Shown piece after piece: positions 52,684-61,116 of a stretch of DNA of 64,000 nt (positions within the stretch are counted from its first letter, which is position 1; each line of letters starts with the position of its first letter). The DNA comes from Pseudoalteromonas sp. 3D05 (GTDB lineage Bacteria > Pseudomonadota > Gammaproteobacteria > Enterobacterales > Alteromonadaceae): contig NZ_PDUS01000010.1 in the NCBI RefSeq assembly GCF_002723455.1, positions 46,755 through 110,754 on the forward strand, written 5' to 3'. The notes under the pieces were generated by a model. The model did no database searches and was not told the DNA's origin. It worked only from the letters and a program-made list of their open reading frames with translations. Both the position numbers and the translations under genes were made by a program.

Positions 52684-52905
52684 ATGAAATTCGATGCACT
52701 AATCGAAGTCCAAAAACTAAAATTTGAAAGCAAGCTAATCGCTGGAAACCGTAAAAAAGCATCTAAGCTTGATAAACATAAATTTGAGCTAATAGAAATT
52801 TACAAGCAAGGGTCTAACATTGTCGAGCTTCAGCGCTGGCTAAAGCGTAAAGGTATAAATGCTCATTGGTCAACAATTCAAAGATGGATTAAAAAACATG
52901 GCTAA
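52684..52905 (+). CDS. Small basic protein upstream of second recombinase
   Basis: 73 residues, Lys-rich, with a C-terminal helix-turn-helix-like segment (LIEIYKQGSNIVELQRWLKRKG, ... STIQRWIKKHG). ATG 52684 is preceded by GGAGTG at about six bases. Its end overlaps the recombinase start by eight bases, so the two are coupled. It may be a recombination directionality or DNA-binding partner. Not recognised. Confidence 0.6.
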   Translation: MKFDALIEVQKLKFESKLIAGNRKKASKLDKHKFELIEIYKQGSNIVELQRWLKRKGINAHWSTIQRWIKKHG

Positions 52906-53779
52906 ATTTGCGAAACCAAAAACTCAAGCACACAATGTCATAAAAGGGCTTACAAAAAGTAATCTTATAAAGTCTCTTGGAACTGCCAGAAACTACGAGC
53001 AATCACTTAACACCGTTGCCTCTTGGGCTAAAGATATTGGCATAAACGGTATTCAGGCAATGACAATCGAGCAAGCTCTCAATTATTTAGATTACCGAAA
53101 AGAAATAGTGGGTCAAAAATCACTGGATATGGAACGCCAAGCTATACAAGCAATGATGAGGCTAAACGGCAAACTTAAAGATAAGCAAACACTCCCTGTT
53201 ATTAAATCAATTAATCAGCAAATTCTTAAATCACGCTCCTACACCACAGAGCAAGCACAAATAATAAGTAAGCACCAAACGTCTAAATATTCATTATCAA
53301 CACAAATAGCACTCTCTGCGGGGCTTCGTGCACATGAATTGTTGACCATAGCCAAAGTTGAAGAACGCAAAGCAGATAAACGACCAGCTTTTGATTCAAA
53401 ATGGTCTGGTAGAAACGGTGTGCTATATACCGTGACAGGCAAAGGAGGCTTAACACGCGAAGTACTAATACCTCACGATTTATCAGCTAAATTAGAACTT
53501 CGTAAATTTAAACAACCTGTCACTGTTGTTGATAGAAAAATAAACTACTTGCAGCGCTACGATATTGGAGGTGGAAAAAAGTGGTCGGATTCATTTAATA
53601 AAGCATCAAACCGTACGCTTTCATTTTCCAACGGTGCTCACGGCCTTAGGCATAGCTACGCACAAGAAAGGCTATTAGAGCTGATACTTAATCAATATCC
53701 ATATCAAATAGCATTAGAGACAGTTTCACAAGAGATGGGACATTTTAGGCCGGAAATCACTGAGGTGTATTTACGTTAA
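52898..53779 (+). CDS. Tyrosine recombinase of Integrase_1 type
   Basis: 293 residues. N-terminal core-binding domain (TARNYEQSLNTVASWAKDIG) and C-terminal catalytic domain with ALSAGLRAHELL (first Arg), HGLRHSYAQER (His-x-x-Arg) and EMGHFRPEITEVYLR carrying the second His and the nucleophilic Tyr. It is distinct from the P4-type integrase at 56.6-57.9 kb. Its start at 52898 is set by the overlap with the upstream small gene. Probably the recombinase of a second element nested in the island. Confidence 0.85.
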   Translation: MAKFAKPKTQAHNVIKGLTKSNLIKSLGTARNYEQSLNTVASWAKDIGINGIQAMTIEQALNYLDYRKEIVGQKSLDMERQAIQAMMRLNGKLKDKQTLPVIKSINQQILKSRSYTTEQAQIISKHQTSKYSLSTQIALSAGLRAHELLTIAKVEERKADKRPAFDSKWSGRNGVLYTVTGKGGLTREVLIPHDLSAKLELRKFKQPVTVVDRKINYLQRYDIGGGKKWSDSFNKASNRTLSFSNGAHGLRHSYAQERLLELILNQYPYQIALETVSQEMGHFRPEITEVYLR

Positions 53780-53820
53780 GTTAAAGCTACCGTGAAGATA
53801 GCTTTAATTTCAAGTCTTAT

Positions 53821-53949
53821 CTATTTCTTTGAAGATTTACTAGGTTTTAATCCTGGGGTGTTCCCTGGAGTATTTTTGTTATCACGTCTACGTTTATCAG
53901 GTTTGCCAGTTGAATCAGCAATTGGTTTTGGTCCAGGTTTAAGAGCCAT
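53821..53949 (-). CDS. 42-residue basic protein
   Basis: Reads MALKPGPKPIADSTGKPDKR and onward, ending KPSKSSKK, with AAAGGA at eight bases ahead of ATG. Rich in Lys, Pro and Gly with no hydrophobic core, so probably unstructured and nucleic-acid binding. It opposes the end of the recombinase gene. A rightward frame in the same place (53792-54028) starts GTG and has no ribosome site, so this strand is preferred. Not recognised. Confidence 0.5.
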   Translation of the reverse strand: MALKPGPKPIADSTGKPDKRRRDNKNTPGNTPGLKPSKSSKK

Positions 53950-54168
53950 AATCGTTATCCTTTCAATTAAGAGGAAGTCCCTCAATTATAAGTATAGCTT
54001 TAAACAAAAATTTGATGGTTGTTATTGATAAATAATTACTTATCCGCTAAATAAAAAGGTACAATTTTAAATGGAACCTGAAAATAACATGTTAGGAATA
54101 CGTTAATATAATCACTTTAAAAAGCTTAATTTGACGCACTGAAACTATCTAGGTTTCAATTAAATATA

Positions 54169-55368
54169 TCAATTGTACGCCTTGCAAAATAGCCATATAG
54201 TTAGGCCTAATAAGACCAAAGCTGCAATAATTGACAAATACAGTTTTATTTCAACTTGAAATTGTGCGCTCTCAATATTCCCTTTCGCATTTCGTATATC
54301 ACTAGCTTCATCCTCATACGCCTTTGCTAGCTCGTCAAAAACACCTGAATATTCTTTATTCAATATCTTTAACGTTGAAAACTGTCCTACCAAATTAAAA
54401 ATAAGCAAAGCAGCTAGCACTAATACTGTTATTACTACAGATACATTTTTTGCATAAGTCATGGTGTTTAAACCTGCCGTCTCAACTAGTTTTATTTGTG
54501 TTGTGGCAAACCAAATACCTGCGGGTAATGACAAAAGCTTAGTTGCAATATTATCGAAAATTTCATGGATCTTACTTACATACTCAGTTCGCTTCTCCAT
54601 GTACTCTTTACGCGCTTTATCAAATGTGTAATTTTCGACATAGCCTTGATAGCTTAATAAAACATTAGAAATTAAAGAGCTCATATGTTGTATTAAATAG
54701 CTAAATCTTTGTTTTGGCGCTTTATCTTTGAGAAAAGATACTAATTCCTTACAGATCAGGCAAGTAATAGCTTCTTTGTGTAAATCTTTGCTCAGTAACT
54801 TGTCTATGGCCTGAAGATCAATTGAGTGTTCCAAATCAATTTCTCTTAAAACAAATTGAAAACTAAGAGGCCTATCATAAAAAATAGTTTTATCACCACC
54901 TTCGGTTAATTCGGCAAGTTCCGCTATTAACTTATAAACTTTATGAATACTAAGGTAGTTTCTATATTTTTCATCATTATTTGAAGGAGAAAATAAAAGA
55001 GCTGTATCTGTAAAAAAAATATACCTAACTGGCGACTTAACTCGTAACTCATTTGCTAAAATATCATTCCAATTAGAACAAATTGCATAGTCAGGTTTTA
55101 TCTCCTGTGCTGATAAATCTACGTTAAATCGAATATTATCAGCGTAATGACCTGGTTTTAACTGGCTTAGATTAGCGCTAGAGGCCGGCTCGCCATTTTT
55201 AGTGAAGTCATAAGCTCCAGATGTTAAACCAGCCTCTTCAAGTATCTCTAGATTTTTTTTAAGCTCATCTGTTAAACGCAGCTCACCTTGAAACTCGCCC
55301 TCTTTTAAAGTGCGACACTCAAGCGCTGCAAAAATCGTTGAATAAGCTTCTAAAATCTGTTGTTGCAT
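54169..55368 (-). CDS. Two-helix membrane protein, partner of NdpA-like protein
   Basis: 399 residues. A long soluble N-terminal part (about 1-290) of mixed alpha/beta character is followed by a membrane helix near 308-328 (VSVVITVLVLAALLIFNLVG), a helical, charged segment, and a second helix near 373-395 at the C-terminus. Its start overlaps the upstream NdpA-like stop by one base (TGATG), so both are made together. The family is not recognised. A soluble sensor fused to C-terminal membrane helices is the common plan of abortive-infection effectors, which is the inferred role. Confidence 0.6.
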   Translation of the reverse strand: MQQQILEAYSTIFAALECRTLKEGEFQGELRLTDELKKNLEILEEAGLTSGAYDFTKNGEPASSANLSQLKPGHYADNIRFNVDLSAQEIKPDYAICSNWNDILANELRVKSPVRYIFFTDTALLFSPSNNDEKYRNYLSIHKVYKLIAELAELTEGGDKTIFYDRPLSFQFVLREIDLEHSIDLQAIDKLLSKDLHKEAITCLICKELVSFLKDKAPKQRFSYLIQHMSSLISNVLLSYQGYVENYTFDKARKEYMEKRTEYVSKIHEIFDNIATKLLSLPAGIWFATTQIKLVETAGLNTMTYAKNVSVVITVLVLAALLIFNLVGQFSTLKILNKEYSGVFDELAKAYEDEASDIRNAKGNIESAQFQVEIKLYLSIIAALVLLGLTIWLFCKAYN

Positions 55369-56408
55369 CAGCTAGTTTCACCATGCTCATCTTCTAACTC
55401 TTCTTCAATAGCACTTCGTAATGAATCTGGGATTTCTGAAAATGTAAGTTGTCCGTTCTCGTATTTTACCGTTGTGTTTAACATTTCTCTATCAAAACTA
55501 ATTGAAACACCTTTTCCTCTACCTGATATTTTTCTGTAACTTTTCAGTACTTTTTGATCTATTGCTAATTCTTCAGGTAAATCATAATGCTCTCTAGCAT
55601 GCTTGCAAAAATCCTCTGCCCTATCTGAAAAGACATGATTTGCCACATGGCTTAAGTGCAGTTGACTTCCTGCTTTCTGTTGTACCTTTATAAAATCATG
55701 TGCTTGAGCAATTTTCTGCGAAGCAACATCATCATCCATGTGACAAGTATCTTTTGCATAGTCATGGATTGCATTTTTTAATTTCTTAGTTTCTAAACTC
55801 GCAGCAAGTTTGTCTCTTTGGCAACCAATAAATTTTTCAAAGTAGTCTCTGACTTCCGCAGCTAAACCTGTTCTAAAACGAATATATCTAGAGCTTAAAT
55901 CACTCCTCCATTGGCTTAAGTTCACCGCAGCACCCAAATGCAGCTTTTTCAAATCCAAAATCTCACTAGCCACTACCTCTAGATTATCAGCAACATCTAT
56001 ACCTTCCGTTTTATTTAAGATAGCTATAGCAAGCCAGTCATCGTTATTCCTTTCATACTGATAAAAAACTAAATACCCCCCCTTCACAGATTGTAACTGA
56101 TCACCAACAATTACACTTTCAAACTTATCTGCAAGCTCTTTTGTTAAATCAACAAAGTTAGAGCAATTGCAATTATCATCATAGTACTTATTTAATTTTT
56201 GTTCGAAAGCTGGCTCTACAGTATTATCACCATCGACACCAAACTCCCCTATATTTAGGTGTGCATTAGAAAATAACTCTAAAAGCCCATCGGTTAATTG
56301 TGCAGCCATGCCTTGGGTACTATTTTCATTTTCTCGAAGCTTTTTTGATAGTCTCTCACCATCGTTGTCACGTTTAACAACATGAATAATTACATGCTTT
56401 ATTGCCAT
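55368..56408 (-). CDS. NdpA-like nucleoid-associated protein (37-kDa family)
   Basis: About 346 residues resembling the 37-kDa nucleoid-associated (YejK/NdpA) family: IKHVIIHVVKRDND at the start, KGGYLVFYQY and WLAIAILNKTEG near 112-135, LDLKKLHLGAAVNLSQW near 155-171, and YIRFRTGLAAEVRDYFEKFIGC. The C-terminal FDREMLNTTVKYENGQLTF matches the family end. Chromosomal NdpA is usually a single gene; here it is in a mobile island, coupled to a membrane protein. ATG 56408 is preceded by GGACG at about five bases and suits the family start. Confidence 0.8.
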   Translation of the reverse strand: MAIKHVIIHVVKRDNDGERLSKKLRENENSTQGMAAQLTDGLLELFSNAHLNIGEFGVDGDNTVEPAFEQKLNKYYDDNCNCSNFVDLTKELADKFESVIVGDQLQSVKGGYLVFYQYERNNDDWLAIAILNKTEGIDVADNLEVVASEILDLKKLHLGAAVNLSQWRSDLSSRYIRFRTGLAAEVRDYFEKFIGCQRDKLAASLETKKLKNAIHDYAKDTCHMDDDVASQKIAQAHDFIKVQQKAGSQLHLSHVANHVFSDRAEDFCKHAREHYDLPEELAIDQKVLKSYRKISGRGKGVSISFDREMLNTTVKYENGQLTFSEIPDSLRSAIEEELEDEHGETS

Positions 56409-56608
56409 AATTCGTCCGTATATTTTAAGCAAAGGAGTTTTAGTAAGGTAAGAAAAGCAGTTCTTTACTTGTTTTTTAGTTTTATAATTTCAAAAGACTC
56501 TAGATTGTTTAAATCCTGAATGCAAGCCAAAAGAAGCGAATCGGATAGATTGCAGCTGGTTAAAAAGCTCATACCCTTTTCAAGTAATCTACATGCAAAA
56601 AATATAAG

Positions 56609-57874
56609 TTAACTTCCTATAAAATCTAGTTTATCCCCCCAAGCAGCTAAAGCCCTCTTTCTTTTGTCCATATACTCCTGCATATTATAAACGCCCTGTA
56701 CCCCCTGTAATTGATGATTGAGTATTTTTTCAATCACTATTGGGTCAGCTCCAATACCAGCATCCCCCAAGCGCGTTGCAACTGTTCTTCTTAAATCGTG
56801 AGGCACAAACTTAGGTACTCCAAGTTCCTCTAGTTTACGGCTGATAGAACGTGATAGTGAATGCCTATCAATTGGCTGTTCGCCTGGGCCTGATTTATTA
56901 GTTGTTGTGCTCGGGAACACATACTTAGAATTGAGATAGCCAAATGCTGCGCGCAACTCATCAAGTAAAATAACCATATTTTGAGTAATCGGTACTTTAT
57001 GAGTTCTTTCGCCATTTTTATTTTGCTTCACGCGCTCGGCTGGGATTGTCCATATCATTTTATCAAAATCAAATTCTTGCCACTGTGCACCTGTAACCTC
57101 TATTGGCCGACAACCTGTTAAAGTTATACACTTTAGTGCGTAAATAACTTGCTGGCTTATACCTAGCTTTGGCAGGCGGTCAAATACTTGAATAACTTCG
57201 TCAAACTCTAGTGCTCTGGTTCGCGACTTTTCAAGGCCACCCACGCTTTTCTTTTTAACTGTGCTTATCGGGTTACCTTGGATTAAATCTCGCTCAACAC
57301 CAAAGTTAAACATTTGCTTAAGGATAGATAGCGTTTTATTCGCCTGCGTTTTAGCGCCTCTATCAGTTATTGGATCAAGCACTTTTTTAAAAATTTCGCG
57401 GCGAGTTATTTCTTTAAGTTTATAATTACCAATAAATGGCAGAATGTCTTTATCAAACATTCTAATAACTGGGTCTACATCTTTTCGGTTGGCTTTAATG
57501 TCTCTTTCAATAAACTCATTCGCAAGTACTGCGATTGTCGGTGAGGTGATTTCTTGCTTTTCAATTAGTGCTGCTTTCTTTTTTTGTAAAAAAACATCAA
57601 TACCGCGCGACACATCACCAATATATTGCTTAGCAAGCTGCCTAGCCTCACTAACTGTTATTACCGATGAATTACCTAAGGCTAGCCTCCTTTCTTTCGA
57701 ACCTCGGCCTCCTAGGCGGTAATACAGATAATATACTTGTGAACGTTTTCCATCTTTATTTGGTTTTCCAAGATTTAAATAAAAACCAGAGATCTCAGTG
57801 TCATTGATTTTGGTAATTTCCAAAGGGGTATTTTTGAGTATAGATTCAGTTAATTTTACTTTGATTGACGCCAT
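56609..57874 (-). CDS. P4-type tyrosine integrase of the island
   Basis: 421 residues. N-terminal DUF4102-like arm-binding domain (ISGFYLNLG, YYLYYRLGG, RRLALGNSSVITVSEARQLA), core-binding domain, and catalytic domain with TGCRPIEVTGAQW (first Arg), PHDLRRTVATRLG (His-x-x-Arg), and a C-terminal H-x-x near LNHQLQG with Tyr in VYNMQEYM. ATG 57874 has AGGTG at ten bases. It lies 205 bases from attR and should integrate at tRNA-Pro. Confidence 0.93.
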   Translation of the reverse strand: MASIKVKLTESILKNTPLEITKINDTEISGFYLNLGKPNKDGKRSQVYYLYYRLGGRGSKERRLALGNSSVITVSEARQLAKQYIGDVSRGIDVFLQKKKAALIEKQEITSPTIAVLANEFIERDIKANRKDVDPVIRMFDKDILPFIGNYKLKEITRREIFKKVLDPITDRGAKTQANKTLSILKQMFNFGVERDLIQGNPISTVKKKSVGGLEKSRTRALEFDEVIQVFDRLPKLGISQQVIYALKCITLTGCRPIEVTGAQWQEFDFDKMIWTIPAERVKQNKNGERTHKVPITQNMVILLDELRAAFGYLNSKYVFPSTTTNKSGPGEQPIDRHSLSRSISRKLEELGVPKFVPHDLRRTVATRLGDAGIGADPIVIEKILNHQLQGVQGVYNMQEYMDKRKRALAAWGDKLDFIGS

Positions 57875-57907
57875 TTTTCGCACACCTAGAGTTAAGTCAA
57901 AAATTTT

Positions 57908-57927
57908 GTCGCACACTTATCGCACGA
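57908..57927 (+). repeat. Arm-type repeat upstream of integrase
   Basis: GTCGCACACTTATCGCACGA, one base different from the copy at 38730-38749 near the other island end and in the same orientation. It lies just upstream of the integrase start, so protein bound here could both regulate integrase and take part in recombination. Confidence 0.65.
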
Positions 57928-58079
57928 GCTGATTTGAGCTCACTAAACTTCACGTTCATTCACTAGGTATAATTTAAAAGCTTAATCCTTTCAATAGCAA
58001 TAACTTACAATTACTTTGAATACTTCACTGTAGAACACTTTTAGCCACTTTTGTACACGATAAAGCACAGGTGATTTTT

Positions 58080-58128
58080 ATGGGGTGGCAGGGGTCGAGA
58101 GTTCGAATCTCTCCATACCGACCATTTA
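58080..58128 (+). repeat. Right attachment site attR of genomic island
   Basis: Exact 49-base copy of 38604-38652, containing the 3' half of tRNA-Pro without its 5' half or promoter. It marks the right boundary of the inserted element; sequence beyond it is not matched to the left flank. Confidence 0.95.
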
Positions 58129-58294
58129 CTCCTTCCTAAACTCATTGCTCATCATTATTACTTAATAGTTGTGGATAACCCACAAATCGCCTGCAACATC
58201 CAAAAAATAGCTTCAATAAACTTAATTGCTTTTTTACACTGCCATTAGTTAATCTAAGTACTGCAATTACATTGCAAATAATAATTAAAATGTA

Positions 58295-58569
58295 ATGAAA
58301 ACGAATGAAGGTTCACTGTTTCCAAAACGGCTAAAAGAGGCAAGACTAACAAAAGGACTTTCGCAAAAAAACTAGGAATACTGGCAGGCACGGATCAGTT
58401 CGCGGCGTCGCCTAGAATGAATCAGTACGAAAAAGTCGTACACTCACCCGAATTTTAAACAGTATGGGCACTACCTAAAGTATTAGATGTGCCAACAGCA
58501 TTCTTTTACTGTGAAGAGGGTAATTTAGCCGCTATAATTCTTAATCATAAAACTTATAACGCTAATTGA
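58295..58569 (+). pseudogene. XRE-family regulator, copy 2 (frameshift and stop)
   Basis: Copy of the regulator at 51034-51309. A run of eight A in copy 1 is seven A here, shifting the frame in the middle of the helix-turn-helix, and later CAA has become TAA. The rest is nearly identical. The palindromic operators found ahead of copy 1 are also missing, so regulation of this module copy must differ or be lost. Confidence 0.9.
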
Positions 58570-58626
58570 TAACATAAGGCTCTAGGTGTAGAATTAAATG
58601 CAGACGATTTATTAGAGGTGGTAATA

Positions 58627-58779
58627 ATGAGTAAAGATAAGAAAAAAATCACAAAAAGTATGATTTTGAGATCTGTTGCTAGTTCAACTGCTATTGAGAC
58701 TGGCGCAACAGTTAAAACAATCGAGAAAAGGTTAAAAACAAATAAACTTAAATATGAGTCTCTTTCACTCGCTATTTAA
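58627..58779 (+). CDS. 50-residue protein, candidate Fic antitoxin (copy 2)
   Basis: Same protein as at 51367-51519 except one Ala-to-Thr change near residue 38. Its ribosome site GAGGTGG and its eight-base overlap with the end of fic are preserved, even though its upstream regulator is broken. Five of six base differences between copies are synonymous. Confidence 0.7.
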   Translation: MSKDKKKITKSMILRSVASSTAIETGATVKTIEKRLKTNKLKYESLSLAI

Positions 58780-59386
58780 TTATATCTCTCACAAGCCTTT
58801 CAATGTGTTGGTAATCTCTGTTTACACCCGCTTGAATTGACTTAATGTAAAACTCTTTATGCTCATCCCACAAGCTATAATCAAGCGTTCCTTTGCCAGC
58901 TTTGTTACACAAAAAGTCCATTAACAGACGGCTTATCCTGCCGTTACCCTCACGAAATGGGTGAATTAGAATAAACTCAACATGGCTCTGAGCTAAAAAT
59001 AACACAAGCTCTTCATCGGTCATTTCTGGTAAGTTATTAAATCGAGATAAATACTCATCTTCAAATACGCTAATATGCCTTTCAATTTGCAGAGGTGACA
59101 TAAACTGAAATCCACCTTTGCCCATATCAACGCTTCTTATTTTACCTGCCCACTCATATACATTACCTAGCCATTGCCTGTGCCAATTAGCAACATTTTG
59201 AAAAGAAAAAACGTCATCTTCTGGGTCTGGTGTTGTAAATATTTTTTCATATAATTTAACTAAAAGGATAGCCTCAACATCATCCATCTCTGCTGTATCA
59301 ACAATCGCTAATTTGTTCGCTAAAACTAGTTTTTCAGATCCTAGTTGATATTGCGCTTCAATAGAATCAGTCTCGTATTTAGTCAT
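58772..59386 (-). CDS. Fic-family AMP-transferase, copy 2
   Basis: 204 residues, intact, differing from copy 1 at eight positions (for example Val to Ile in the active-site loop, now HPFREGNGRISR). All catalytic residues are kept. ATG 59386 corresponds to the copy 1 start; an in-frame extension of 15 codons upstream is not shared. Being outside attR, this copy belongs to a different or older element. Confidence 0.87.
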   Translation of the reverse strand: MTKYETDSIEAQYQLGSEKLVLANKLAIVDTAEMDDVEAILLVKLYEKIFTTPDPEDDVFSFQNVANWHRQWLGNVYEWAGKIRSVDMGKGGFQFMSPLQIERHISVFEDEYLSRFNNLPEMTDEELVLFLAQSHVEFILIHPFREGNGRISRLLMDFLCNKAGKGTLDYSLWDEHKEFYIKSIQAGVNRDYQHIERLVRDIIK

Positions 59387-59499
59387 GTAATTACGCCAGT
59401 TTAAGATGATTAGTGTAAAAGTGCTTAACAACTAACACAAGTTCATTGGATTATATCTTATCTGATGGTTTTAACTACTAAGAATGGCGTTGCATTTAT

Positions 59500-59881
59500 T
59501 GGTTGAACTCACAGCCACAAACGATCATTCAAAAAGAACATGGCAAGATGCACCTCCGTTTTTCCTTGGTCCATATGTATTTAAGGGCTAGTTTACACCA
59601 CGCCATGTGGATAAGCCCTAAGTTTCATCTACAAGTGATCCGCGCATTTGACGCCCGGCCATCACCAAAGCACCCTTCCCACTGGATTACCAGCGAATCA
59701 TGCTCACAATAGAGAACGGCCAAACAACAAACACCCAAGCACTCGCGCTTGAAGAGATGGTCACCTCATTCGATAAACTACCCAACATCCTACGAGAAAG
59801 TATGAAAATACAACCCTACCAACTCGCCCAAAGAGCCACAGCCGCCAACGAGCGCTTAAGCCGAATGATACACAAATACTA
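59500..59881 (+). pseudogene. Remnant of phage antirepressor-like gene
   Basis: Fragments in different frames, including WISPKFHLQVIRAFDARPS near 59605-59665 and IENGQTTNTQALALEEMVTS from about 59703 to the end, resemble the middle and end of KilA-N/Rha-type phage antirepressors. At least one stop and one frame change separate them, so the gene is dead. A terminator follows directly. Confidence 0.45.
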
Positions 59882-59889
59882 AGCCCATA

Positions 59890-59915
59890 AAAAACCCGCT
59901 AATCAGCGGGTTTTT
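59890..59915 (+). terminator. Terminator after antirepressor remnant
   Basis: AAAAACCCGCT at 59890-59900 pairs with AGCGGGTTTTT at 59905-59915 around AATC. It is a strong intrinsic terminator, functional in both directions in principle. Confidence 0.85.
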
Positions 59916-59981
59916 GCAATGTTTTCTTTAATTAGATCAAATGCTATAGTATGAAAATTCACACTTAAATGGAATTTTCAA

Positions 59982-61049
59982 ATGAATAAGTTCTTTTTTC
60001 CTGTCTGCGCAATTCTAATATTAAATGCCTGCGGAACAACGGGACTACAGAAGGTACCACAACTACCTAAATCAAACTCTACCGACCAAAAAACAGGTAC
60101 TCCCTTTACATACTCACCAGAAGGTAAAAAGCAATTTGCTTTCGCTGAGATGTCAGAGGGCTTACAAAAATTTGGATACGGAGATCTATGCTTTGAAATG
60201 CCTACGAGGTCTTATGCTAATGATTGTTTGTTAAACAAGTTACCTTATGATAAGTACGTTGGAAAAAAAGGTTTTTATACAGACCGTAAACCATTCAAAG
60301 ATTATTCAGGATACGTAGTACAAGAAGCAATTCTTGAAACAGGCGAAGTTATTTACCTAGCTACTTCAACAAAATATAAGCATGTTGGGAATAAAATCGT
60401 ACCTCTCGATGAATATGAAAAAATCGTCAACTTCAAACCTGAACCTATATATAAAGGTGCTGAAGTCCTATTAACTGGATACAACAAAACTTCTAAAGGT
60501 TATATTAATGTTAGTAGCCAAAAAAATCATAGTTTCACAGAACGTGAAATAGAAGCAATAAGAAGTATTGCAAGTAAATACCCTAATAATGGCTCAAAAA
60601 TAGCTGATTTATTGACTACTTTGATTGTCGATTATGATGATTTTGAAGGGCGTACTATTGTTTATGCTCCACCATACAACAATCGTAAGTCGTATTTATC
60701 TATTAAAATAATTTTTAAAGATAGTGGAGAGGTATACCCCTTTGTAGTTTCGCACTATCAAGCCGATGACTGGTTATTTGTTAATGGGTACTCTATTTCA
60801 GCGGATGGATATCGTTGGGATAGTCCTAAGCTAGACTTTAAAAGAGATCATTCCGGAGGAACAATTTGGGAATGGGCTAATCAAAGTCTTACACCGTCTT
60901 ATATAAATGTGCTAACAAAAATGGCAATTGCAGATAAAGCAAAAATTAGATTTAGAGGTCAAGAATATTACTCTGATTATGAGCTAGCAGCAGCTCAAAA
61001 AACTGAATTGAGTAATCTTTTAAAAATTGTCGATTTAACAAAAAGATAG
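59982..61049 (+). CDS. Hypothetical lipoprotein
   Basis: 355 residues. Signal peptide with lipobox LNAC (Cys at residue 17) followed by Gly-Thr-Thr-Gly, so a membrane-anchored lipoprotein (no Asp at position +2, favouring outer-membrane sorting). The rest is soluble and rich in Tyr and Lys, ending EYYSDYELAAAQKTELSNLL. No family recognised. It stands alone between the antirepressor remnant and the TIR gene. Confidence 0.65.
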   Translation: MNKFFFPVCAILILNACGTTGLQKVPQLPKSNSTDQKTGTPFTYSPEGKKQFAFAEMSEGLQKFGYGDLCFEMPTRSYANDCLLNKLPYDKYVGKKGFYTDRKPFKDYSGYVVQEAILETGEVIYLATSTKYKHVGNKIVPLDEYEKIVNFKPEPIYKGAEVLLTGYNKTSKGYINVSSQKNHSFTEREIEAIRSIASKYPNNGSKIADLLTTLIVDYDDFEGRTIVYAPPYNNRKSYLSIKIIFKDSGEVYPFVVSHYQADDWLFVNGYSISADGYRWDSPKLDFKRDHSGGTIWEWANQSLTPSYINVLTKMAIADKAKIRFRGQEYYSDYELAAAQKTELSNLLKIVDLTKR

Positions 61050-61116
61050 TAATTATTGGTGTAATAGTCTAAAAAGATCATTACAACATTGACATTTGAC
61101 GTTTGAGTAAATAAAA

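Larger units (their letters stand above)
38604..58128. mobile_element. Genomic island in tRNA-Pro: metal efflux, Fic module, candidate defence pair
   Basis: About 19.5 kb bounded by identical 49-base att sites, with a P4-type tyrosine recombinase next to the right site and a 20-base arm-like repeat near each end. It carries an AlpA-like protein and a primase-like replication protein but no relaxase, coupling protein, conjugation or virion gene that I can see, so it would depend on a helper for transfer. A second, different tyrosine recombinase with its own repeats at 52.4-53.8 kb suggests a composite built from at least two elements. Confidence 0.9.

Noticed and set aside
53792-54028. Rightward 78-residue frame after the second recombinase
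   Set aside because: Begins with GTG without a ribosome site; the opposite strand holds a better supported 42-residue gene.
59503-59712. Rightward 69-residue frame as an intact gene
   Set aside because: The recognisable antirepressor-like residues are split over frames, so it is treated as part of a pseudogene.
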